Shown: positions 8,053 through 16,412 of the stretch, piece by piece | Layout: each line of letters starts with the position of its first letter | Position numbering within the stretch: the stretch's first letter is position 1 | Source: PALSA-894 sp963757565 | GTDB taxonomy: Bacteria; Pseudomonadota; Alphaproteobacteria; Rhizobiales; Xanthobacteraceae | Length of the DNA: 64,000 bases | Reading direction: 5' to 3' | Assembly: GCA_963757565.1 (NCBI GenBank) | Contig: CAVWSB010000011.1 | Span: 744,001 to 808,000, forward strand | Program-made: the position numbers and the translations under genes | The notes under the pieces: model-generated | Told to the model about the DNA's origin: nothing | Databases searched by the model: none | Seen by the model: the letters and a program-made list of their open reading frames with translations, nothing else

Positions 8053-8589
8053 ATGACAAATTACCGGCGCAACTTTTTCCCCGGCGCGAGCTATTTCTTC
8101 ACCGTGAACCTCGCCGACCGCCGCCTTCGGCTGCTGACCGAACATATCGGCGCATTACGTTCGGCCTTTCGCAAAACCCGGGCGCGGCATCCCTTCACGA
8201 TCGACGCGATCGTAATCCTGCCGGATCATCTTCACGCGATCTTGACGCTGCCCGAGGGCGATGCTGATTTCGCTTTGCGCTGGCGGCTGATCAAATCGAC
8301 CTTCTCGCGCGCCCTGCCGCGCGGCGAAACGATTTCAGTGAGCCGCGCGGAAAAGGGCGAGCGCGGCATCTGGCAACGGCGTTATTGGGAGCACACGTTG
8401 CGCGGCGAGACAGATTTCGCGCGTCACGTGGATTACATCCATTTCAATCCGGTGAAGCACGGCCACGTCACGCGCGCGCGCGATTGGCCGCATTCGTCGT
8501 TTCACCGCATGGTGCGGCTCGGTATCTGTCCTCCGGACTGGGCAGGCGATATTGCCGAGATTGGAGGGGACTTCGGAGAGCGGCGGTGA
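8053..8589 (+). CDS. REP-associated tyrosine transposase (RAYT, Y1/HUH family)
   Basis: A 178-residue single-strand DNA transposase-like protein. The HUH pair is His59/His61 in LPDHLHAIL. The catalytic tyrosine is about Tyr128 in the family signature DYIHFNPVKHG. The GIWQRRYWEH motif is also typical. RAYTs recognise and cleave GTAG-footed REP hairpins and are thought to spread them. This gene sits between three such REPs (8011-8042 and 8613-8692), making a complete REP-RAYT unit. The ATG at 8053 is chosen because an upstream in-frame start would read through REP1. No frameshift is seen, so the enzyme may be active. Confidence 0.93.
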   Translation: MTNYRRNFFPGASYFFTVNLADRRLRLLTEHIGALRSAFRKTRARHPFTIDAIVILPDHLHAILTLPEGDADFALRWRLIKSTFSRALPRGETISVSRAEKGERGIWQRRYWEHTLRGETDFARHVDYIHFNPVKHGHVTRARDWPHSSFHRMVRLGICPPDWAGDIAEIGGDFGERR

Positions 8590-8612
8590 GGGAAGGTGGG
8601 CGCGCCCGTCTT

Positions 8613-8692
8613 GTAGAGTGGGTTGAGCGGAGCGAAACCCGCCGGCACGCGTCTCGCTGTTGATGGGTTTCGCTGCGCTCAACCCATCCTAC
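8613..8692. repeat. pair of inverted REP elements (BIME) downstream of RAYT
   Basis: Two REPs face each other. The first starts GTAG at 8613 and contains GTGGGTT...AACCCGC. The second, 8662-8692, is GATGGGTT...AACCCATC and ends CTAC, the complement of GTAG. With the upstream unit they frame the RAYT gene. Confidence 0.85.
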
Positions 8693-8703
8693 GCGCTGCC
8701 GTC

Positions 8704-9348
8704 TCACCTCGTGAAATGACCGCCATGAAGGCAGTTTGGCTCGCCTTGGCCGCAGGCAAATTGACCGCTCAGATATTTGGGATGCGGTAGCCACGTGAGT
8801 TTCTTCTCGATCCCTCGGGTGAAGGGTTCGTCAGTCATCTCGATCCGCGCTCCTCGAAGCCTTATACCCGCGCCAAACACTGCCGGGAAATCGTCAGGCA
8901 GCACGATGCGACCCGTCTTGGGATTGCCGAGATCGGTGAATGTGACGAATGCCGGGATGAGATGACCGGTCAGCGGCGCACTGCCTCGTACTTTCGCTAG
9001 CGCTTGGATGTCGATCGGATGTCCTGCTCGTTTGAAAGCTTCAGAGGCGAGGTATTCGAGCTTGTCGTCGGCTCCTTTGGGACCGAATCCCAGCGTGGCG
9101 ATCACATGCTGGCCACCGCCAAGGTCTACAAAAACCGCTTCTCCTTTGACCTGTGTGACGGCTGAACGCGGACCAATCGGAACTTGTGAGCGCCACGTCA
9201 AAGAGATGACACTGGACCCCGTCTTCAGACCGGTCGGCGTATCCACGTCGATAATGAGACGGAACGCGTAATTATAGGACGGAAACGCCACGGCGTGCGC
9301 TGCGTACAGGCCAATCAGAACGCCAATGGCAATGAGGAGCCGGTTCAT
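8704..9348 (-). CDS. hypothetical exported or membrane-anchored protein
   Basis: A 214-residue protein with an N-terminal hydrophobic segment (about 4-22, LLIAIGVLIGLYAAHAVAF) that could be a signal peptide or anchor. The rest is mixed beta-type sequence without cysteine until a C-terminal CGQGEPNC pair, which could form a disulfide in the periplasm. The order RLIIDVDTPTGLKTGSSVIS then VKGEAVFVDLGGGQ suggests a beta-rich domain. I do not recognise the family. It is convergent with the RAYT unit and upstream faces a long non-coding repeat region. Confidence 0.7.
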   Translation of the reverse strand: MNRLLIAIGVLIGLYAAHAVAFPSYNYAFRLIIDVDTPTGLKTGSSVISLTWRSQVPIGPRSAVTQVKGEAVFVDLGGGQHVIATLGFGPKGADDKLEYLASEAFKRAGHPIDIQALAKVRGSAPLTGHLIPAFVTFTDLGNPKTGRIVLPDDFPAVFGAGIRLRGARIEMTDEPFTRGIEKKLTWLPHPKYLSGQFACGQGEPNCLHGGHFTR

Positions 9349-9497
9349 GACCGTCCTGCTGCTTGGCGCCGGCTGCCGTTCCGGCTCCGTCGATCCATCT
9401 CGGTCGGAATAGACCCGCCAAATATCAATTGCGGATTAAGAAAATACTCGTTTTAGGAGCATCGACTATGTTCCTAGAATATGCTTTAATACAAAAC

Positions 9498-10077
9498 CTC
9501 GTCCGCTGAGGGGCGCTCTCATGAGGTGTCGTGATGGCGGGACGAACCGGACGGCGCGCCGGAGATGCGGCGTTGCCCCCGGTGGCCGGGCGGAGCGGTT
9601 CTCCGTGCGGCTGGTGCGGCGCCCGCGCGCGTGCTGACGCACAGCACGCACCCGGGCGGCGTCGGGGCTCCGCCCGGAGGTACTACGGCCTCCTGCCAGG
9701 AGCTGGCTGACGTGGATGTTAGGTCCTTCGCCGCTGCGGACGCTCGCCTCTGGAATGGGGCAGATACCGGGGCCCGGTCCCACACGGGATTAAAAGCAAG
9801 GAACAACCCGACATCCGCGAAATGCGCGGCCCGGCGCCGGTGAAGCGGCTCTCGACTGCCGACACGATCGGTTCAGGCCAGAGCCCGCGGAAAACGCCGC
9901 GATGGCGCGCCGGCAGGCGCCACATGCCGCAAGGCATGTGCACTTTCAAGGAAGGTTGCGCCCGCTGGCGCGCCATTCCCCTCGCTGATGCGGCGAGGGC
10001 GCTTCGCCCGCGCAGCTTGATCCCGGAAGGGAAGCGGGAGAGCAACCCGGGCAAATCCGCGCCGCGGGAACGATGTC
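9498..10077 (+). repeat. large composite structured repeat, copy A
   Basis: This non-coding block matches 23408-23860 in inverted orientation. Shared landmarks in order are CCTCGTCCGCTGAGG, a module around GGTGGCCGGGCGGAGCGG, GTACTACGGCC, a hairpin CACATGCC-GCAA-GGCATGTG (9921-9940) enclosed by TGGCGCGCC...GGCGCGCCA arms, AACCCGGGC and GCGGGAACGATG. Copy A alone also has hairpins at 9631-9647, 9652-9677 and 9690-9702 plus an internal section absent from copy B. Overlapping short open frames look spurious. I recall similar blocks in Bradyrhizobium-type genomes, often annotated as hypothetical proteins. The 149 bp before it (9349-9497) holds no gene. Confidence 0.85.
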
Positions 10078-10100
10078 GCATGGGCGGTGGAGATTCTTGT

Positions 10101-10180
10101 TCCGCTCGTCCCCGCGAAAGCGGGGACCCAGTTCTTTCTCAGTTCCTGGCCCTAATTTCCTCTTGCGCGGGAATGAGCGA
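10101..10180. repeat. GAAA-loop palindromic repeat pair
   Basis: The hairpin GTCCCCGC-GAAA-GCGGGGAC (10108-10127) is followed by CCAGTTC and a degenerate right end (GCGCGGGAATGAGCG). It is the same family as 292-372, 37919-38003 and 38928-39045. It lies just upstream of the second Bug gene. Confidence 0.75.
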
Positions 10181-10261
10181 TGAGACTGTCGATGGCCTTG
10201 TGCCCATGTCACAGACTATGCTCCTGAAAATTCGCAATCGAACGAAAAGCCGGAGAACGCC

Positions 10262-11242
10262 ATGATTTCACGCCGCGCGCTTCTGTCGACCATCGCCGCA
10301 GCGCCCTTCGCCGCCGCATTGCCGCGCGTGGCGTTCGCCGCCTATCCGGACAAGCCGATCCGGCTGATCGTGCCGTTCGCGGCCGGCGGCAATGCGGATT
10401 TCGTCGCGCGCGTCGTAAGCGATCCGATGGCGCAGACGCTCGGCCAGCCGATCGTGGTCGACTACCGCACCGGCGCCGGCGGCAGCCTCGGCGCCGATGT
10501 GGCGGCGCATTCCGCGCCCGACGGCTACACGCTGTTCACCGGCTCGAACGGCCCGCTCACCGTCAATCCGTTCGTGCAGGCGAACCTGAAATACGACCCG
10601 ATCAAGGATTTCGTGCCGATCGGGCTCGCCAACCTCGCGCCGCATTGCCTTGCGGTGAATGCGGATGTGCCGGCGAAGACCCTCACCGAGTTCATCGCGA
10701 TGTCGAAGAAGCAGTCCGCGAATGTCGGCACGTCCGGCGCGGGCTCGGCCTCGCATATGACGCTCGCGCGCTTCAACGCGGCGACTGGCGCGAACATCAC
10801 GCACGTGCCGTATCGCGGCGGCGGCGCGCTGCTGCCCGACCTGCTCTCGGGCGCGATCACCGGCGCGATGACAGAGCTTTCCACCGTGCTGCCGCAGATC
10901 GGTACGGGGAAAATTCGCGTGCTCGGCGTCGCGTGGAGCAAGCGCTCGCCGCAGCTGCCCGATGTGCCGACCATGATCGAGCAGGGCGTTCCGGATTTCA
11001 CCGCCGCGAGCTATGTCGGCATTCTGGCGCCCGCAAAGACGCCGGCCGACATCGTCGCGACGCTCGAGGCGGCGCTGGTCAAGGCGCTGAACACCAAGGA
11101 GCTGCAGGACAAGATGCTCAAGAGCGGCGCCGAACTGGTGCCGGACGATCTGATGACCTCGAAGGGCTTTGCGGCCTACATCCAGAAGGAGTTCGACCAG
11201 TCGCGCGAGGCCGCGAAGCTCGCGGGGCTGACGCCGACGTAA
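10262..11242 (+). CDS. Bug-family tripartite tricarboxylate transporter substrate-binding protein (2)
   Basis: A 326-residue periplasmic binding protein with a twin-arginine-containing export signal (ISRRALLSTIAAAPFAAALP, cleavage near residue 27). The mature start YPDKPIRLIVPFAAGGNADFVARVV and the internal ITHVPYRGGGALLPDL mark it as Bug. The ligand should be a small carboxylate or aromatic acid. No TctA/TctB permease is next to it. The ATG at 10262 follows a GGAG ribosome-binding site. The promoter must lie in or beside repeat sequence, because GAAA-loop and composite repeats fill the upstream 760 bp. Confidence 0.92.
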   Translation: MISRRALLSTIAAAPFAAALPRVAFAAYPDKPIRLIVPFAAGGNADFVARVVSDPMAQTLGQPIVVDYRTGAGGSLGADVAAHSAPDGYTLFTGSNGPLTVNPFVQANLKYDPIKDFVPIGLANLAPHCLAVNADVPAKTLTEFIAMSKKQSANVGTSGAGSASHMTLARFNAATGANITHVPYRGGGALLPDLLSGAITGAMTELSTVLPQIGTGKIRVLGVAWSKRSPQLPDVPTMIEQGVPDFTAASYVGILAPAKTPADIVATLEAALVKALNTKELQDKMLKSGAELVPDDLMTSKGFAAYIQKEFDQSREAAKLAGLTPT

Positions 11243-11303
11243 TGTGTGTTGCGACCGCGATTGCGCTGCGCGCATACTGCGGCAGGTGGAACGGGGCAGA
11301 CGC

Positions 11304-11669
11304 GTGAACTTCTGGCGCAAGGGCAGGGCGAGGCCGTGGGTCGCGATGATCGCGGCCTACGCGCTTGCCGTGCAGGCGCTGCTCGGCGCGGTGGCGATCG
11401 GGCAGGCGGCAGGCGCCGCCGGTGCGTTCGTCATCTGCCACACCGGCGCTGACGGGCAGCCGGACCAGGCGCCGGACGCGGCGCACGACTGCCAGCTTTG
11501 TACGCTGGCGCACGCCGCGGGCGCGCTGCCTGATGGTGCGCCGATCGAAGCCGCACGCGCGTTCGTCGTCGCGCCGATCGTTGTGCCGCGCGCGGTCGAA
11601 CGCATCGCGTCGTTCGATTCCCCCACCGGGCAATACCAGCGCGGACCGCCGGGCGTCATCGCCGGCTGA
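11304..11669 (+). CDS. DUF2946-family small exported protein
   Basis: A 121-residue protein starting at GTG 11304. One hydrophobic segment (about 12-36, PWVAMIAAYALAVQALLGAVAIG) serves as signal or anchor. It is followed by a CHTG motif and an HDCQLCTLAH cluster, a CxxC with neighbouring histidines that could bind copper or another thiophilic metal. The family has no proven biochemical role but often neighbours TonB-dependent receptors of the copper type. Here it lies 66 bp upstream of one on the same strand, so they are probably co-transcribed. Confidence 0.8.
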   Translation: MNFWRKGRARPWVAMIAAYALAVQALLGAVAIGQAAGAAGAFVICHTGADGQPDQAPDAAHDCQLCTLAHAAGALPDGAPIEAARAFVVAPIVVPRAVERIASFDSPTGQYQRGPPGVIAG

Positions 11670-11735
11670 TTTCCGCCTCTCCACACCACGACGATTTTTT
11701 GATGCGCGAGCTTGAATGCCGCGCGTGTGTGATCC

Positions 11736-14177
11736 ATGTCGGTACCGAGAATTCTTGCGTGCGGCCTGTGCGTTGCTTTTGCACAGGAGGCGCATGCGCA
11801 ACAGGCGGCGCCGGGCGCCACCGCGCTGCCACCGGTGATCGTGCAGGCGCAAAAGCCGCGCCGCGCCACTCCAAAGCGCAGGCCCGATGGGGTTCGCACG
11901 GTTCAACCATCAGCGCCACAGCCGCAAACGGCGCTGACCGTCACGCCGGCAGCGGGGAGCGGTATCGTCGTGGGCGCGGCGCCGGTGAAGCAGAAGTATC
12001 AACTCCCGCAAACGTCCGAAGGGATCACGCGCCAGAAGATCGAGCAGACCATCAACGCGGTCGATACCGAGGACGCGGTGAAATATCTGCCGAGCCTGTT
12101 CGTGCGCAAGCGCAACGCGGGCGACAATCAGGCGGTGCTCGCAACGCGCAACTGGGGGCTCAGTTCAAGCGCGCGCACGCTGATCTATGCGGACGACATC
12201 CTGCTGTCGAACCTGACCGGCAACAACAACTCCAATGCGGCGCCGCGCTGGGGCATGGTTGCGCCCGAAGAAATCGAGCGCATCGATTTTCTCTATGGGC
12301 CGTTCTCGGCGATGTATCCGGGCAATTCGATCGGCGGCGTGCTGCAGGTCACCACACGCACGCCGGACAAGTTCGAGTTCAATTTCAAGCAGACCGAGGC
12401 GTTCCAGACCTTCGGCTATTACAGGACCGGCGACACCTACCGCACCGACCAGTCCAGCATGTCGTTCGGCAATCGCTGGAATGCGTTCTCGGTGTTCGTG
12501 TCGGCGAATTTTCAGAACTCGAACAGCCAGCCGCTCAACTGGATCACCACGGCAGGGACGCCGGCGGGCACCACGGGCACAATCCCGCAGCTCTCGCGCA
12601 CCTACACCACCGCAAACGTGATCGGCGCCGGCGGGCTGCTGCACACCGATCAGGGCAACCTGAAGAGCAAGCTCGCGCTCGATCTTACCGGCTGGCTGAA
12701 GGCCACATACACGGTCGGGTTCTTCGACAACGAACAGCAGTCGCGCGTGCAAAGCTATCTGCGCGACGCGAACGGCAATCCGACCTATGGCGGCAACGCA
12801 TCCGTCGGCGGCTCGGGCTTCGCCAGCGCCTATTACAATCTTTCGCAGCAGCAGCTCGCGAACGCCTTCACGCTCAAGACCGATACGCGCGGCGCGCTCG
12901 ATGGCGAACTGGTCGTGACGCGCTTCGATTACCTCAAGGACATCCAGCGCAACCCGTTCACCGTCACGGCAACCGGCCTCGGCTTTACCGATGTCGGCAG
13001 GATCGCGCGGCTCGATGGCACCAACTGGACAACGCTCGACGCCAAGGGCCTCTGGCGCGTGCCGCTCGCAGGAGCGCACGAGGTGAGTTTCGGCATGCAT
13101 GGCGACCGCTACGAACTCTCCAATCCGGTCTATCAAACGCCGAATTGGCAAAGCAGCGTCAACGCGACGTCTGCGCTCTATACCAACAGCGCCGGCAAGA
13201 CCGAGACCGTCGCGCTGTGGGTGCAGGACGCGTGGCGCTTTGCGCCCGATTGGAAGCTGACGCTCGGCGGGCGCTGGGAGGACTGGCGCGGGTTCGATGG
13301 CTACAACCTGACGACCACGACGAATTCGACGACCGGAGCGATCACCGGGACGACGTCGATCAATCAGCCGCAGCTGGAGGCCGTGCGTTTCTCGCCCAAG
13401 GGCGCGTTGAGCTGGGGGCCGGCGCAGGACTGGCAGATCACGGCCTCGGTCGGCGTCGCCAACCGCTTCCCGACCGTGACCGAGCTTTACCAGACCGCCG
13501 CGACGACGCCGGGCGTGATCGTCAACCCGAATCCGAATCTGCGCCCCGAGCAGGCGCTTGCAACCGAACTTGCCGTCGAGCGCAGGTTCGCTGACGGCAA
13601 GGTGCGCCTGTCGCTGTTCGACGACGAGGTGCAGGATGCGCTGATCTCGCAGGCGAACGCGATCCCCGGCACCGCGCTGACGAGCAGCTTCGTCACCAAT
13701 GTGGATCGCATCCGGACCCGCGGCGCCGAGTTCGCGTGGCGGAAGGACAATGTGCTGGTCGCGCATCTGGAACTGTTCGGCAGCATCACCTATGTGGATG
13801 CGCGCATTCTCAGCGACGCGAGTTTCGTTCCGACCGCCGGCATTCCAGGCTCAAGCGCGATTGGCCGGCGCGTGCCGAACGTGCCCGAATGGCGCTCGAC
13901 CCTGGGCGCGACCTACCGTCCGACCGATCAATGGGCCTTCACGGTCGCGGGGCGGTACCAGAGCAAGACGTTCGCGACGCTCGATAACATCGACACCAAT
14001 CCGAACGTCTATCAGGCGTTCGACGCCTTCGTCGTGGTCGACACCAGGGTGCAATACAAGGTGAGCCAGAACGGCACGCTGAGCTTCGGCATCGATAACC
14101 TCTTCAACGAGCAGTACCACCTGTTCCATGCGTTTCCGCAGCGGACCTTTGTGCTCAGCGGGAAGGTGACGTTCTGA
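11736..14177 (+). CDS. TonB-dependent outer membrane receptor
   Basis: An 813-residue receptor. The signal peptide is residues 1-22 (ending AHAQQ). A plug domain follows, with ITRQKIEQTINAVDTEDAVKYLPSLF and the IERIDFLYGPFSAMYPGNSIGGVLQV strand typical of plug domains. The rest is a beta-barrel ending in the C-terminal aromatic strand (TFVLSGKVTF). Such receptors import metal chelates, cobalamin or other scarce nutrients using TonB-ExbBD energy. The adjoining DUF2946 gene hints at copper, but the substrate is not readable. No riboswitch or clear Fur box was found upstream. Length is normal and no frameshift is present over 2.4 kb. Confidence 0.93.
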   Translation: MSVPRILACGLCVAFAQEAHAQQAAPGATALPPVIVQAQKPRRATPKRRPDGVRTVQPSAPQPQTALTVTPAAGSGIVVGAAPVKQKYQLPQTSEGITRQKIEQTINAVDTEDAVKYLPSLFVRKRNAGDNQAVLATRNWGLSSSARTLIYADDILLSNLTGNNNSNAAPRWGMVAPEEIERIDFLYGPFSAMYPGNSIGGVLQVTTRTPDKFEFNFKQTEAFQTFGYYRTGDTYRTDQSSMSFGNRWNAFSVFVSANFQNSNSQPLNWITTAGTPAGTTGTIPQLSRTYTTANVIGAGGLLHTDQGNLKSKLALDLTGWLKATYTVGFFDNEQQSRVQSYLRDANGNPTYGGNASVGGSGFASAYYNLSQQQLANAFTLKTDTRGALDGELVVTRFDYLKDIQRNPFTVTATGLGFTDVGRIARLDGTNWTTLDAKGLWRVPLAGAHEVSFGMHGDRYELSNPVYQTPNWQSSVNATSALYTNSAGKTETVALWVQDAWRFAPDWKLTLGGRWEDWRGFDGYNLTTTTNSTTGAITGTTSINQPQLEAVRFSPKGALSWGPAQDWQITASVGVANRFPTVTELYQTAATTPGVIVNPNPNLRPEQALATELAVERRFADGKVRLSLFDDEVQDALISQANAIPGTALTSSFVTNVDRIRTRGAEFAWRKDNVLVAHLELFGSITYVDARILSDASFVPTAGIPGSSAIGRRVPNVPEWRSTLGATYRPTDQWAFTVAGRYQSKTFATLDNIDTNPNVYQAFDAFVVVDTRVQYKVSQNGTLSFGIDNLFNEQYHLFHAFPQRTFVLSGKVTF

Positions 14178-14248
14178 GCGGGCGCGGGTATCATCACGCT
14201 GCAGACGAAAGCGCGGCGCGCAAAGCCGCCACCTTCAGGGAGACGCGC

Positions 14249-15220
14249 GTGATCGATCGACGCATATTCGTTCAAGGCTCGCTCGCGTCGGGGGCGCTGC
14301 TCTGCGCGCCGCAGATTGCACGCGCGGAAGACTGGCCGGCCCGTCCGGTGCGCTTCATCGTGCATCTTGCGGCCGGCGGCGGCCTCGACTTCATCGCGCG
14401 GCTGGTCGGCGAGCACGTCTCGCGCCAGATCGGTCAGCAGGTGTTCGTCGAAAACCGCACCGGCGGTGGCGGTGTCATTGGCATCGATGCGGCGATCAAG
14501 TCGCCGCCGGATGGCTACTCGCTGCTGGTGTCGAACGACAACGTCGCGAGTGCACCGCATGTGCTGCATCTCAATACCGACTTCCTGAAGGATCTCATCC
14601 CGGTGAGCCTGCTCGGGCATCAGCCGCAAGTGCTCGCCGTGCATCCTTCGCTGGAAGTGAACACCGTTGCCGAACTGGTCGCGGCGGTGAAGAAGCTGCC
14701 AAGCCTCGGTTGCGCCACGTCCGGCGTCGGCTCGAACCAGCATGTGCTGATGGAGTGGTTCGCCAAGGCGGCCGACATCAAGCTGGAGCATGTGCCATAT
14801 CGCGGCGCGGGCCAGGCGATCAACGATCTGCTTGCCGGGCATGTGAAGGTCGCATTCCTCGGGCCGACCGCGACTCTGCCGCACGCCGGCACGAAATCGA
14901 TCACGCTGCTGGCGCAGTCCGGGGAGGTGCGCTCGCCCAGCATGCCGGACCTGTCGACCCTGCAGGAGGCAGGTTACGCCGGCGTTGCGCTCGAATCCTG
15001 GTTTGCGGTGTTCGCGCCGCTCGGCACGCCGCCGGCCATCGTGTCGCGCCTGAATGCCGAATGCGACAGGGCGCTCGCCGATCAGGCGACCCGCGATGCC
15101 CTGTTCAAGGCTGCGACCGAGCCTGTCGGCGGGCCGGCGGAACGCCTTGCGACGCTCGCGCATGCCGATGCCGAGAAATACGCCCGCATCGTGCGTGAGG
15201 TGAATATCAAATTGAACTGA
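14249..15220 (+). CDS. Bug-family tripartite tricarboxylate transporter substrate-binding protein (3)
   Basis: A 323-residue periplasmic binding protein; GTG start at 14249 after an AGGGAG site. The signal (about 1-25, ending IARAE) is followed by WPARPVRFIVHLAAGGGLDFIARLV, and the internal LEHVPYRGAGQAINDL motif confirms the Bug family. It lies 72 bp after the TonB receptor on the same strand and could share its transcript, but the spacing leaves room for a promoter. As with the other two Bug genes here, no membrane permease genes adjoin it. It converges with the hydrolase gene, with 4 bp between stops. Confidence 0.92.
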   Translation: MIDRRIFVQGSLASGALLCAPQIARAEDWPARPVRFIVHLAAGGGLDFIARLVGEHVSRQIGQQVFVENRTGGGGVIGIDAAIKSPPDGYSLLVSNDNVASAPHVLHLNTDFLKDLIPVSLLGHQPQVLAVHPSLEVNTVAELVAAVKKLPSLGCATSGVGSNQHVLMEWFAKAADIKLEHVPYRGAGQAINDLLAGHVKVAFLGPTATLPHAGTKSITLLAQSGEVRSPSMPDLSTLQEAGYAGVALESWFAVFAPLGTPPAIVSRLNAECDRALADQATRDALFKAATEPVGGPAERLATLAHADAEKYARIVREVNIKLN

Positions 15221-15224
15221 GGCG

Positions 15225-16283
15225 TCACATCGCGCGCTTTGGCGCGCTCTGCAAAAGCTCGCCCAGCTCTCTGGCGTACCATTTTGCGGCTCCCGTCGTG
15301 CCGTGGCCGCGTGTGTCGACGCCCGCCGGAATCAGCAAAAGCTTCGCGTCCTTGACGTGGTTCAGCGCGGCTTCGGTGACCCCCGTCTCGGGCGGATTGC
15401 GCTCGTCGTCGGCTGCATTGATGCAAAGCACCGAGGCCGTGATCGTGTTCAGTGTGGGCTCGGGATCGTAGCCTTTCGACGATTCCCAGGCATAAACAAA
15501 ATCGTTCGCATCGGCGTTGAACGGTGCGGCGAGCCGCTCCTCGACTGCTTTGTCGGCAAGCGCACCGGTCGGGGCGAGCTTCTGATAGGCGAGGGTGCCG
15601 CCGTTCGTGGCGGTCGCGTAGAACTGCGCTGCGACTTTCGCGGAAGCCGGCTGCGTCGTGTAATCGCCATTGGCGTATTCGGGATCGCGCCGAATCGTCT
15701 CGATCATGAAGCGGCGCAGCATCCAGTTCCGTGCGGCCATCGCGGTCGGCTGCGAGGCCATCGGCACGAGTGCGTCCATGTAACCCGGATACTTTTCCCC
15801 CCACAGCCATGCATGCATTCCGCCCATCGAATTACCGATGATCAGGCGAACGTGCTTCACGCCGAGCGCCTCGGTCAGCAGGCGATGTTGCGCTTCGACC
15901 ATGTCGTCGTAATTGTAATGCGGGAATTTCGCCTTCATGCCGTCGGACGGCTTGGTCGATTTGCCGTGCCCGACCGAGTCGGGGATGATGACGAAGTACT
16001 TCGTTGCGTCCAGCGGCTGATCTTTGCCAAACAGTTCGCCCGCGAAGGCGGGAGTCAACATCGCGGCGGACTGTTGACCCGTGCCGTGCAACACAACGAC
16101 GGGCTCGCCGGTTGGCTCACCCACGGTCGTATAGGCGAGGCGGACCTCGGGAAGCACCTCGCCAGTGTGAAATTTGAAATTCCGTGCGATCCATTCGCCT
16201 TGCTTCGGCGCAGGATAGTCCGCCGCATAGGCCGACTGGGCGATCAACGTCAATGCGACAACAATGCTGCGGAGTGGAATCAT
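15225..16283 (-). CDS. exported alpha/beta hydrolase related to homoserine O-acetyltransferase (MetX-like)
   Basis: A 352-residue alpha/beta-hydrolase with a signal peptide (MIPLRSIVVALTLIAQSAYA). The oxyanion region is VVLHGTGQQ, the nucleophile elbow is IGNSMGGMHAW (Ser), and the C-terminal GVDTRGHGTTG supplies the catalytic histidine. The layout is that of the MetX/acyltransferase branch, but secretion argues against a methionine-biosynthetic role; a periplasmic ester hydrolase is more likely. The start at 16283 is chosen because the signal peptide begins there, although the frame is open further upstream. It lies 129 bp after the amidohydrolase on the same strand. Confidence 0.85.
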   Translation of the reverse strand: MIPLRSIVVALTLIAQSAYAADYPAPKQGEWIARNFKFHTGEVLPEVRLAYTTVGEPTGEPVVVLHGTGQQSAAMLTPAFAGELFGKDQPLDATKYFVIIPDSVGHGKSTKPSDGMKAKFPHYNYDDMVEAQHRLLTEALGVKHVRLIIGNSMGGMHAWLWGEKYPGYMDALVPMASQPTAMAARNWMLRRFMIETIRRDPEYANGDYTTQPASAKVAAQFYATATNGGTLAYQKLAPTGALADKAVEERLAAPFNADANDFVYAWESSKGYDPEPTLNTITASVLCINAADDERNPPETGVTEAALNHVKDAKLLLIPAGVDTRGHGTTGAAKWYARELGELLQSAPKRAM

Positions 16284-16412
16284 CGCGCTTCTCTCCCTTG
16301 GCGCGGCGTCTTCTGCGCCGCGCGGCGCGAAGACTATCTCCGCTGGCGGTCGCTTGCGAGGGGCCCGAGTGAGTGGCGTGCGGAAGGCGAAGCGCTCCGC
16401 ACGCCGTTGCAC

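Noticed and set aside
8011..8692. CRISPR array
   Set aside because: The repeats are few, differ in orientation and spacing, and frame a RAYT gene; no cas gene is present in the window.
9565..10265. Short open frames within composite repeat copy A and the matching frames in copy B
   Set aside because: They recur because the DNA is repeated, in several overlapping frames, with hairpins running through them. Kept as a repeat, with the protein option listed as a test.
11243..11735. Cobalamin riboswitch or Fur box upstream of the TonB receptor
   Set aside because: No B12-box sequence or 19-bp Fur-like palindrome could be found.
12165..13766. Long open frame opposite the TonB receptor
   Set aside because: Same antisense effect; no domain, and no ribosome-binding site.
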